Shown one piece after another: positions 40,967-48,112 of a DNA stretch of 64,000 bases. Each line of letters opens with the position of its first letter. Position 1 is the first letter of the stretch. Made by a program: the position numbers and the translations under genes. Where the stretch lies: contig NZ_LZHZ01000006.1 in the NCBI RefSeq assembly GCF_001667505.1, positions 40,163 through 104,162 of the forward strand, read 5' to 3'. This DNA comes from Mycobacterium sp. ACS1612. GTDB lineage: Bacteria > Actinomycetota > Actinomycetes > Mycobacteriales > Mycobacteriaceae. Below the pieces are notes generated by a model. It was not told the origin of the DNA. It ran no database searches and saw nothing but the letters and a program-made list of their open reading frames with translations.

Positions 40967-41340
40967 GTGCGTGGCTTCACCGGAGGTAGCGAGTCGAACG
41001 CCTCGAGTTGATCGCGTTGCGCGCCGAGTGTGTCGGCCAGGAAGGTTCGCGCGATGACCAGGAGTTCCCGGATCTTCGGATGGGCGAGCTGGTAGATCAC
41101 GGCGTTGCCGACCCGCTGAGCGCTCACCACGTGGTGGCGTTTTAGGACCGCGAGATGCTGCGACAGCAGGGTGGCTTCGATCTCGGTGTCGGAGAGTATC
41201 TCGCTGACCGGGGTTGGCCGGTCGTTGGCTGACAGAATCTCCAAGATGCGGATGCGCGCCGGGTGCGCAAGCGCCTTGAACAGATTTGCCTTGATTTCGT
41301 AGAGCGGCAACTCGGGGCTTCCGGGAAAGCGGTGGGGCAC
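40963..41340 (-). CDS. ArsR-family winged-helix regulator
   Basis: A protein of 125 residues: LFKALAHPARIRILEIL, then LLSQHLAVLKRHHVVSAQRVGNAVIYQL is the winged HTH. No CxC metal site in alpha-3 and no obvious alpha-5 metal ligands, so it may sense something other than a metal. It is co-transcribed with the SulP permease and probably represses it through the inverted repeat just upstream of its start. Confidence 0.9.
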   Translation of the reverse strand: MPHRFPGSPELPLYEIKANLFKALAHPARIRILEILSANDRPTPVSEILSDTEIEATLLSQHLAVLKRHHVVSAQRVGNAVIYQLAHPKIRELLVIARTFLADTLGAQRDQLEAFDSLPPVKPRT

Positions 41341-41350
41341 GACATCCTGC

Positions 41351-41382
41351 TGAATTGATGGATTGAAGGAATTCTCAATTCA
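41351..41382. promoter_or_regulatory. Candidate ArsR operator
   Basis: Perfect 8-base arms TGAATTGA (41351-41358) and TCAATTCA (41375-41382) flank a 16-base spacer that itself contains a further ATTGA. The AT-rich repeat stands out against the GC-rich background. It sits 10-42 bases upstream of the ArsR start at 41340. Confidence 0.55.
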
Positions 41383-41439
41383 TCGTAGGCGTCCCGGTGC
41401 TGTGGGCAAAATCGACGACTGTCGGGGCAGACTGAAGGC

Positions 41440-42444
41440 ATGGATCCGGTACTCGCACTGCGCCAGATCGCGTACTACAAGGACCGGGCGCGCGAAGACC
41501 CTCGCCGCGTGATGGCCTACCGCAATGCCGCCGACATTGTCGAAGGCCTGTCCGAAGCGGAACGGGAGCGTCACGGCACCGCCGACAGTTGGCAGTCACT
41601 GCCCGGCATCGGGCCCAAGACCGCGAAGGTCATCGCCCAGGCCTGGGCCGGTGGCGAACCTGAGGCGTTGGTCGAATTACGTTCGGCGGCAAAGGATCTC
41701 GGCGGGGGTGACATCCGTGCGGCCCTCAAGGGTGACCTGCACGTCCACTCCAACTGGTCGGATGGATCGGCGCCCATCGACGAGATGATGCTGGCTGCAA
41801 GACAATTGGGACACGAGTACTGTGCGCTGACGGACCACTCGCCGCGGCTCAGGGTCGCCAACGGCCTGTCACCGGACCGGCTGCGCAAGCAACTCGACGT
41901 CATCGACGAATTGCGCGAAACCATCGCCCCCATGCGGATCCTGACCGGCATCGAGGTGGACATCCTGGAGGACGGGTCGCTGGATCAGGAGCCCGAACTT
42001 CTCGAGCGGCTCGACGTGGTGGTGGCCAGCGTGCATTCCAAGTTGTCGATGGATGCGCCGTCGATGACACGACGAATGATCAAGGCGGTCACGAATCCTC
42101 ATACGGACGTGCTCGGGCACTGCACCGGTCGACTGGTCACCGGCGGTCGCGGAATGCGGCCAGAATCCAAGTTCGACGCCGAGAAGGTCTTCACCGCATG
42201 TCGTGATCACGGCACCGCTGTGGAGATCAACTCGCGTCCCGAGCGGCGCGACCCGCCCACGCGCCTGCTGAAGCTGGCGCTCGACATCGGCTGCCTGTTC
42301 TCTATCGACACCGACTCGCATGCCCCGGGGCAGCTGGAGTTCCTTGGCTACGGCGCGCAGCGCGCGGTGGACAACGATGTCCCCGTCGAACGGATCGTCA
42401 ACACCTGGTCGGCCGAAAAGCTGCTGGAGTGGACGGCCTCCTGA
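41440..42444 (+). CDS. PHP-domain phosphoesterase with N-terminal helix-hairpin-helix (Rv3856c counterpart)
   Basis: A protein of 334 residues. The first 90 contain an HhH element, LPGIGPKTAKVIAQAW. The PHP domain carries the metal motifs GDLHVHSNWSDG, LTDHSPR, GIEVDIL, SVHSKL, GHCTG and DTDSHAPGQ in order. It resembles the C-terminal nuclease part of PolX DNA polymerases without the polymerase. A DNA repair or 3'-phosphatase-type role is inferred. It occupies the place of Rv3856c. Confidence 0.88.
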   Translation: MDPVLALRQIAYYKDRAREDPRRVMAYRNAADIVEGLSEAERERHGTADSWQSLPGIGPKTAKVIAQAWAGGEPEALVELRSAAKDLGGGDIRAALKGDLHVHSNWSDGSAPIDEMMLAARQLGHEYCALTDHSPRLRVANGLSPDRLRKQLDVIDELRETIAPMRILTGIEVDILEDGSLDQEPELLERLDVVVASVHSKLSMDAPSMTRRMIKAVTNPHTDVLGHCTGRLVTGGRGMRPESKFDAEKVFTACRDHGTAVEINSRPERRDPPTRLLKLALDIGCLFSIDTDSHAPGQLEFLGYGAQRAVDNDVPVERIVNTWSAEKLLEWTAS

Positions 42445-42517
42445 CCTTGGGTGAATCCCGGCGAACGGGGTACACGGCTTCGAACCAGCTGAGCAGCGCT
42501 GGGATGAAGGAGGCGAT

Positions 42518-43123
42518 GTGAACCCCGAGCAGCTGGCGCTACGCGCAGCAGAAGTGGCCACCGCAGGGGCCAAGGCCGCGGGCCGCGGAGTGCGGCGAGT
42601 TCGTGAGGCCGTGCAGCAGGCCGCCGACCGCGTCGGAATGCCGTTGTCCGACCAACAGGACGCTGCAGACAATCCGTCTGATCAACCGCCTCTGACGCCG
42701 GAGGCGGCGCCGGTGAAGAAGGCGCCGGTGAGGAGGGCGCCTGCGAAGAAGGCCGTCGCGAAGGAGGCGCCCGTGAAGAAGGCGCCCGCGAAGAAAGCGT
42801 CCGCGAAGAAGGCGCCCGCGAAGAAGACTGCGGCGCAGAAAGCGCCTGCCAAGAAGGCGGCCGCGAAGAAAGCGCCCGTGAAGAACATACCGGCGAAGAA
42901 AGCGCCCGCGAAGAAGACTGCGGCGCAGAAAGCGCCTGCCAAGAAGGCGGCCGCGAAGAAAGCGCCCGTGAAGAAGGCCGTCTCCAAGAAGGCCGTCTCC
43001 AAGAAGGCCGTCGCCAAGAAGGCCGTTGTGAAGAAGACACCGGCGAAGAAGGCTGCCGGGAAGAAGGCGGCAGCGACCAAGCAAGGTAACTCCCCGGCCG
43101 GCACTCCTAGGAAGAGGGTGTGA
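42518..43123 (+). CDS. Lysine-alanine-proline-rich histone-like protein
   Basis: A protein of 201 residues. The first 65 include a helical MNPEQLALRAAEVATAGAKA with basic residues. From about residue 68 to the end it is an array of KKAPxK and KKAxxK units, like the basic tail of mycobacterial HupB or eukaryotic histone H1, so it should bind DNA without sequence preference. No membrane segment. It contains a perfect 74-base direct repeat (30-codon period). It is coupled to the hemerythrin gene by a TGATG junction. Confidence 0.8.
   Translation: MNPEQLALRAAEVATAGAKAAGRGVRRVREAVQQAADRVGMPLSDQQDAADNPSDQPPLTPEAAPVKKAPVRRAPAKKAVAKEAPVKKAPAKKASAKKAPAKKTAAQKAPAKKAAAKKAPVKNIPAKKAPAKKTAAQKAPAKKAAAKKAPVKKAVSKKAVSKKAVAKKAVVKKTPAKKAAGKKAAATKQGNSPAGTPRKRV
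42812..42975 (+). repeat. Direct 74-base repeat inside the histone-like gene
   Basis: Bases 42812-42885 and 42902-42975 are identical over 74 positions, with a period of 90 bases (30 codons). Identity including third positions points to a recent in-frame duplication; copy number is likely to vary between strains. Confidence 0.85.
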
Positions 43124-43842
43124 TGGCGAAGTCTCTCGCGGAGCAGACCACATCGGAACTGGGTGGTCCGACCAGCGTGTTGGTTCGCCAGAAGCGCGAT
43201 CACGTTGAATTGGATCGGCTGCTCGACGCGATCGACGGAGCTGCCGGATCCGAACGCGAGGCCCTGCTGGAACAGCTTGCGCGGCTGGTGTTCCCGCACG
43301 CCTTCGCTGAGGAGTCGGTGCTGTGGCCGGCCATTCGGCGGCTACTACCGGACGGCGGGGAACTCACGTTGCGGATCGAGCGCGAACATCAAGAAATCAA
43401 CGAACTGTTCGCCGAGATCGAGAAGACTGATCCTGCGAGCACTCAGCACCGCGAGGTGTGGAGTCGGATCAAGGCCCTGCTGCGCGAAGACGTCCGCGAC
43501 GAGGAAGACGTGTTGCTGCCGAAATTGCAGGCCGCTACATCCCAGCCTCGATTGAAGATGTTGGGACACAGTTGGGAGATGGCCCGTCGCATTGCGCCGA
43601 CGAGGCCGCATCCGGTCGTCGCACGCCGGCCCCCTGGCAATGTGGTGGCCGCTGCTCCGCTCATGGTCATTGACCGAACGCGCGATCGGTTGGACCGCGT
43701 GTCGCGCCGCTCGACCGGGAGACTTACGACCTCGGCGAGAAACCTCAGTGCCGCCCTGGCGCGCGCTGCGGGCGTGGTCGAGCACATTCCACTGCTCACC
43801 CGGGGTGAACACTCGAGCACACGCAGCCCGCGGGTCACGTGA
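43123..43842 (+). CDS. Hemerythrin (HHE) domain protein
   Basis: A protein of 239 residues. The four-helix hemerythrin domain (residues 20-160) has ligands in KRDHVELDRLL, FPHAFAEESVLWP and EREHQEINELF, then EEDVLLPKL, all expected for a di-iron site. The remaining 80 residues are basic and unassigned. A role in oxygen, nitric oxide or redox sensing is typical of mycobacterial members. ATG 43123 forms TGATG with the upstream stop; GTG 43120 is possible. It overlaps the next gene start. Confidence 0.85.
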   Translation: MAKSLAEQTTSELGGPTSVLVRQKRDHVELDRLLDAIDGAAGSEREALLEQLARLVFPHAFAEESVLWPAIRRLLPDGGELTLRIEREHQEINELFAEIEKTDPASTQHREVWSRIKALLREDVRDEEDVLLPKLQAATSQPRLKMLGHSWEMARRIAPTRPHPVVARRPPGNVVAAAPLMVIDRTRDRLDRVSRRSTGRLTTSARNLSAALARAAGVVEHIPLLTRGEHSSTRSPRVT

Positions 43843-44201
43843 TGCGAGCATCGACGGTCGCCAGACTCCAGGGCGTATTCAACATCGTCGGCGGCTTGTG
43901 GCCATTGGTGCACATGCGCAGCTTCGAGTCGGTTCTCGGGCCGAAAACCGACCGCTGGCTTGTCTATACCGTCGCGGGCTTGATGGTGAGCATCGGCGGG
44001 AGTCAGTTGTCGGCGGCTTCGCAGGAAACCACCGCGCGGCATGCGCGCTTCGTCGGCGCCGGTGCGGCATCGACATTCGCCGCCATCGACGTCATCTATG
44101 TGATGCGCCGCCGGATCAGCCGGATGTATCTGCTCGATGCGCTCATGGAAGCGGGTTGGTTGGCGGCCTGGGCGGTGAGCGCGCGCCGATCAATCCGGTA
44201 G
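43842..44201 (+). CDS. Small membrane protein
   Basis: A protein of 119 residues with three or four hydrophobic segments (RLQGVFNIVGGLWPLVHM, WLVYTVAGLMVSIGGSQL, FVGAGAASTFAAIDVIYVM, LMEAGWLAAWAVSA). Family unknown. It overlaps the stop of the hemerythrin gene (GTGATG), so it belongs to the same operon as the histone-like and hemerythrin genes. It is convergent with dinB, overlapping by 12 bases. Confidence 0.7.
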   Translation: MRASTVARLQGVFNIVGGLWPLVHMRSFESVLGPKTDRWLVYTVAGLMVSIGGSQLSAASQETTARHARFVGAGAASTFAAIDVIYVMRRRISRMYLLDALMEAGWLAAWAVSARRSIR

Positions 44202-45392
44202 GTGCGGCATCTCCAGGCCCGGGTCGCGACCTAGTAGGACACCGCGCGTCAACGCGGCATTTCCGTAACGCTGCCTCACCTTGTCCACCGCCTCGTCGAT
44301 CGCGACAGTGTCCGCGGTCTCCTCGAACGGCAATTCCAACTGCTGTGCGCCCTGCCGGTCGATGTTCGAAACGGCGAACCCGATCAAGGTCAGGCCGCGC
44401 TCGGCGATCGTTGGCGCCGCCGCTGCCACCAGACCGCGCGCGGTGTCGAGAACAACCTCTGTCGACGCGGTGGCCCTCGGCATGGTGTGCGATCGGGTGG
44501 CCCGGCCGAAATCGTCAAAACGCAACCGCAGCACCACAGTTCGACCAGTGCGTCCGGCCTTGCGCATCCGTCGGGTGATCCGGTCGACGAGATTGACGAC
44601 GACCGCGTCGACCTCCGCGGCTGACATCGTGTTGCCCGCACGGCCCAGCGCCCGCTGCGCCCCGACTGACCTGCGCCGCGCACCGGTGACGACACGACGC
44701 CGGTCGATATTGCGCGACAAGGCGAACAGCTGCCGGCCCATCGCGCCGCCGACCATCGACCCGAGCGTCGACTCGCTCAGTTCGGCGACATCGGCGACCG
44801 TCTCGATGCCGTGCGCCCGCAACTTCTCCGCCGTCTTGACGCCGACGCCCCACAGGCGGCGCACCGGAAGGGGATGCAGGAACGCGAGTTCACGGTCGGG
44901 CGGCACCAGCAGCAGACCGTCGGGCTTGGCTTCTTGGCTGGCGACTTTGGCCAGGAACTTGGTGCGCGCGATGCCGACCGTGATCGGCAGCCCGACGCGG
45001 TCGCGCACCTGGGCGCGCAGCCGGGCGCCGATCTGGACTGGTGTGCCCGACACCCGCCACAGCCCGGACACATCGAGAAAGGCCTCATCCACCGACAGCG
45101 GTTCCACCACGGGGGAGGTGTCGTGGAACACCTCGAACACCGCGTCGCTGGCCTCCGAATAGGCCTTCATCCGCGGCGGCACCACGATCGCGTGCGGGCA
45201 CAGCGCGCGGGCCTGACGGCCTCCCATCGCGGTGCGCACCCCGTACGCTCTGGCCTCGTAGCTGGCGGCAAGCACCACGCCGCCGCCGACGATGACGGGT
45301 TTACCGCGCAGCGTCGGATCGTCGCGCTGCTCGACGGACGCGTAGAACGAGTCGAGATCGGCGTGCAGAATGGTCGCACTCGACACGAACAT
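44190..45392 (-). CDS. dinB: DNA polymerase IV, Y-family (DinB3-type)
   Basis: A translesion polymerase of 400 residues. ILHADLDSFYASVEQR carries the first catalytic Asp and the steric-gate region, and PLSVDEAFLDVSG the Asp-Glu pair. KPDGLL, GVGVKTAEKLRAHGI (HhH, thumb) and a little-finger domain follow. A beta-clamp motif QLELPF lies near the C-terminus. Its position next to ethR matches the third DinB of M. smegmatis as I recall it. The ATG start lies inside an SOS-like palindrome, and the gene begins 24 bases downstream of the ethR stop on the same strand, so it may also be read from the ethR promoter. Confidence 0.92.
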   Translation of the reverse strand: MFVSSATILHADLDSFYASVEQRDDPTLRGKPVIVGGGVVLAASYEARAYGVRTAMGGRQARALCPHAIVVPPRMKAYSEASDAVFEVFHDTSPVVEPLSVDEAFLDVSGLWRVSGTPVQIGARLRAQVRDRVGLPITVGIARTKFLAKVASQEAKPDGLLLVPPDRELAFLHPLPVRRLWGVGVKTAEKLRAHGIETVADVAELSESTLGSMVGGAMGRQLFALSRNIDRRRVVTGARRRSVGAQRALGRAGNTMSAAEVDAVVVNLVDRITRRMRKAGRTGRTVVLRLRFDDFGRATRSHTMPRATASTEVVLDTARGLVAAAAPTIAERGLTLIGFAVSNIDRQGAQQLELPFEETADTVAIDEAVDKVRQRYGNAALTRGVLLGRDPGLEMPHLPD

Positions 45393-45399
45393 ATGTTCG
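45386..45399 (-). promoter_or_regulatory. SOS-like palindrome on the dinB start codon
   Basis: CGAACATATGTTCG is a perfect 14-base palindrome containing the CGAAC-N4-GTTCG core of the mycobacterial LexA box. The outermost T/A of the consensus are not conserved. The dinB ATG is its centre, the same geometry as the box at 7543-7558. No clear -10 is visible. Confidence 0.6.
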
Positions 45400-45416
45400 C
45401 ATCGCGTGCCGACAGA

Positions 45417-46058
45417 TCAGGGTGCGCGGCCGTAGATGCTGGTGATCCAGATGTGGGCCAGAGTGTCGAGCGCGGCATCCTCGGCGATGGCCGGCGTCTG
45501 GCCCGTATAAGAGGCGAACATCGTGCGCTCGTTCATCAGGTTCAACGCCGCAGCGAGGTCTTGCGCGGGCACCGTCTCCGGCGCTGCGCCACGGGCGCGT
45601 TCGGCGGTGATGACGGCGGCGGTGCGATCCACCCAGTTCTGCATGAACCGCGACCACATCTCGCGGATCTCGGCATTGGTCGACGTCGCCGCGACACCCG
45701 CCAGCACGACGGGAAGGTTCTCGCGCAGCGGCTCGAAAAAGCCGAAGATGCCGGAACGCCAGGCCGATGTTGGGTCGACGCTGTAATCGGTGACGTCGCC
45801 GCCGAACGCGGCGTCGGCTTCGGCGAGCACCCGCTCGAACACCGTCAGCAGCACGGCGTCTTTGGAAGAAAAGTAGAAGTAGAACGTCGGACGGGAGATG
45901 CCGGCGCCTTTAGCCAGGTCATCGACCGAGATGTCGGAGAAAACCCGATCCGCCAACAACCGCTCCAGCGTCGATAGAATCGCCAGCTCACGGTCGTCGC
46001 CGGAAGGCCGGGTGGCCCGGCGGGCACGCCCAGTGTGGGGGTGGCCGGCTGTCATCAC
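45417..46058 (-). CDS. ethR: TetR-family repressor EthR
   Basis: A protein of 213 residues closely matching M. tuberculosis EthR in recalled segments: RPSGDDRELAILST, ISVDDLAKGAGISRPTFYFYF (HTH) and LNLMNERTMFASYTG, ending HIWITSIYG. EthR represses ethA; its large hydrophobic pocket binds small ligands. The first 16 residues are a basic, disordered tail. It is divergent from ethA over 77 bases that hold the operator. The ATG at 46058 or 46055 may start it. Confidence 0.95.
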   Translation of the reverse strand: MMTAGHPHTGRARRATRPSGDDRELAILSTLERLLADRVFSDISVDDLAKGAGISRPTFYFYFSSKDAVLLTVFERVLAEADAAFGGDVTDYSVDPTSAWRSGIFGFFEPLRENLPVVLAGVAATSTNAEIREMWSRFMQNWVDRTAAVITAERARGAAPETVPAQDLAAALNLMNERTMFASYTGQTPAIAEDAALDTLAHIWITSIYGRAP

Positions 46059-46088
46059 AACAGTTCAGTCTACGCGATGTCGAATTTC

Positions 46089-46129
46089 TCAACACACCGT
46101 TGACTGACTCGACACGGTGTTGATAGCTT
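46089..46129 (+). promoter_or_regulatory. EthR operator and ethA promoter
   Basis: Nested inverted repeats TCAACAC (46089-46095) / GTGTTGA (46117-46123) and ACACCGT (46094-46100) / ACGGTGT (46114-46120) cover a promoter with -35 TTGACT (46100-46105), an 18-base spacer and -10 TAGCTT (46124-46129). The ethA ATG follows the -10 by 6 bases, so ethA is predicted to be leaderless. Confidence 0.7.
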
Positions 46130-46135
46130 TACATC

Positions 46136-47611
46136 ATGACCGAATTTGTCGACATCGTCATCGTCGGAGCCGGCATCTCCGGCATCAGTGCCGCATGGCA
46201 CCTGCAGGACCGCTGCCCCGATAAGAGCTACGTAATCCTGGAGCGCCGAGAGAACCTGGGCGGCACCTGGGACCTGTTCAAGTACCCAGGCATCCGCTCG
46301 GACTCCGACATGTTCACCCTCGGCTTCCGCTTCAAGCCGTGGACGTCCGAGAAGGCGATCGCCGACGGTCCGTCGATCATGGCGTACCTCAAGGAGGCGG
46401 TCGCCGAGTCCGGCATCGACAAGCACATCCGCTACGGCCACAAGGTCGCAGGCGCCGACTGGTCCGATGCCGAGAACCGCTGGACCCTGCGCGTCGAACG
46501 TGACGGCCAGCAAGTCGAGATCAAGGCCTCGTTCCTGTTCGCCTGCAGCGGCTACTACAACTACGACCAGGGCTACTCGCCCGAGTTCCCAGGTTCCGAC
46601 GATTTCGAAGGCACGATCATTCACCCGCAGCACTGGCCGGAAGATTTGGACTACACCGGTAAGAAGATTGTGGTGATCGGCAGCGGTGCCACCGCGGTGA
46701 CTTTGATTCCCGCGCTTGCCAATTCGGGTGCGGGGCATGTCACGATGCTGCAGCGGTCGCCGACGTACATCGGCGCGCTGCCCGACGTCGACCCGTTCAC
46801 GGTGCGGATGAACACGACGCTGCCCGCGAAGCCCGCGTATGTGGTGAATCGGTGGAAGAGCATCCTGTTCCACTCGGCCCAGTACCGAATCGCCAGGCGC
46901 TTCCCGAAGTTCTTCCGCAAGCAGTTGATGACGATGGCGGCCAGGCGGCTGCCGGAAGGCTACGACGTTGACAAGCACTTCGGCCCGCGCTACAACCCGT
47001 GGGATGAGCGGCTCTGCCTGGCGCCCAACGGAGATCTGTTCAAGACGATCCGGTCCGGCAAGGCCGACGTTGTCACCGACACGATCGAGCGGTTCACCAG
47101 GACAGGTGTCAAGCTGACCTCCGGTGAGGAGTTGCAGGCCGACATCATCGTCACCGCAACGGGTTTGAATCTGCAGATGTTCGGCGGCGCCGCGATTTCA
47201 CGTAACTACGTGCCGGTCGAGTTGAACGAAACCATGGCGTACAAGGGCATGATGCTGACCGGTATGCCGAACATGGCGTTCACGATCGGCTATACCAACG
47301 CGTCGTGGACATTGAAGGCCGACCTGGTGTCGGAGTTCGTCTGCCGCGTGCTTAATTACATGGACGCCAACGGCTTCGACACCGTCGAGCCGCAGCATCC
47401 CGGGAATTCGGTCGACGAGCGTCCGCTGATGGACTTCACCCCGGGTTACGTGTTGCGCGCGCTCGACTACCTTCCGAAGGCGGGTCACGTCGCGCCGTGG
47501 CGGCTCAAGCAGAATTATCTGCTGGATCTACGCCTGATCCGGCGCGGCAAGGTGGACGACGAGGCGCTGGCGTTCACGAAGCACCGCGCAGTCGAGGCGC
47601 TCTCCGCCTGA
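46136..47611 (+). CDS. ethA: Baeyer-Villiger monooxygenase EthA
   Basis: A flavin monooxygenase of 491 residues. VIVGAGISGISAAWHL binds FAD, the BVMO fingerprint is FEGTIIHPQHW near residue 156, IVVIGSGATAVTL binds NADPH, and IVTATGLNLQ is near residue 340. It is colinear with M. tuberculosis EthA, which oxidises ketones and activates thioamide pro-drugs such as ethionamide. The stretch around residues 222-255 (ALPDVDPFTVRMN and following) is the least similar part to the M. tuberculosis protein as recalled. Confidence 0.95.
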   Translation: MTEFVDIVIVGAGISGISAAWHLQDRCPDKSYVILERRENLGGTWDLFKYPGIRSDSDMFTLGFRFKPWTSEKAIADGPSIMAYLKEAVAESGIDKHIRYGHKVAGADWSDAENRWTLRVERDGQQVEIKASFLFACSGYYNYDQGYSPEFPGSDDFEGTIIHPQHWPEDLDYTGKKIVVIGSGATAVTLIPALANSGAGHVTMLQRSPTYIGALPDVDPFTVRMNTTLPAKPAYVVNRWKSILFHSAQYRIARRFPKFFRKQLMTMAARRLPEGYDVDKHFGPRYNPWDERLCLAPNGDLFKTIRSGKADVVTDTIERFTRTGVKLTSGEELQADIIVTATGLNLQMFGGAAISRNYVPVELNETMAYKGMMLTGMPNMAFTIGYTNASWTLKADLVSEFVCRVLNYMDANGFDTVEPQHPGNSVDERPLMDFTPGYVLRALDYLPKAGHVAPWRLKQNYLLDLRLIRRGKVDDEALAFTKHRAVEALSA

Positions 47612-47632
47612 CGCTTTCGCGCTAGGGCGAGG

Positions 47633-48112
47633 CTAGGGGGAGACCACGACGATGCCGTCGTCGTCGCTGTAGGCGATGTCGCATGGGGCGAACAGCACAC
47701 CGCCGAACTCGACCTTGACGTCGCGTTGCCCCTCACCGGTTTTGGTGCTCTTGCGCGGATTGGTGCCCAGCGCCTTGATGCCGATGTCGAGCGTGCGCAA
47801 GGTGGCGGCATCGCGCACGGCACCGTTGATGATCAGCCCGGCCCAACCGTTGTCGACGCCGAGGCCGGCGATGAGGTCGCCCACCAGCGCACTGTGTAGC
47901 GAGCCGTCGCCGTCGATCACCAGCACCCCGCCGTTGCCCGGTTCGGAGAGCACAGACTTCAGCAGCGCGTTGTCCTGAAAGCACCGCACGGTGGTGATCG
48001 GCCCGGCGAACTGCGAGCGGCCGCCGTACTGGTTGAACTGGAGGTCGCAGCTGCGGACGTCGGGACCGATTTCGTCGACAAGGTCAGCGGTGGGGCGCGG
48101 TTCGATGATCAC
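47633..48112 (-). CDS. rraA: RraA-family protein (Rv3853 counterpart)
   Basis: A protein of 159 residues with the RraA/MenG-like core: [15 protein letters not shown] segment (here [15 protein letters not shown]), [15 protein letters not shown] and [14 protein letters not shown]. It forms a ring-shaped trimer in known members, which inhibit RNase E or act as aldolases; mycobacterial members were once misnamed menG. It is convergent with ethA and coupled to the upstream cyclase/ATPase gene by a 4-base overlap. Confidence 0.93.
   Translation of the reverse strand: MIIEPRPTADLVDEIGPDVRSCDLQFNQYGGRSQFAGPITTVRCFQDNALLKSVLSEPGNGGVLVIDGDGSLHSALVGDLIAGLGVDNGWAGLIINGAVRDAATLRTLDIGIKALGTNPRKSTKTGEGQRDVKVEFGGVLFAPCDIAYSDDDGIVVVSP

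Noticed and set aside
42449..42473. SigF promoter for the histone-like operon
   Set aside because: GGGTAC at 42468-42473 is suggestive, but the candidate -35 has too short a spacer (13 bases).
42518..43123. Simple-sequence artefact rather than a gene
   Set aside because: The frame is continuous, has a normal start with a GGAGG upstream, a sensible N-terminus and coupling to the next gene, so it is kept as real.
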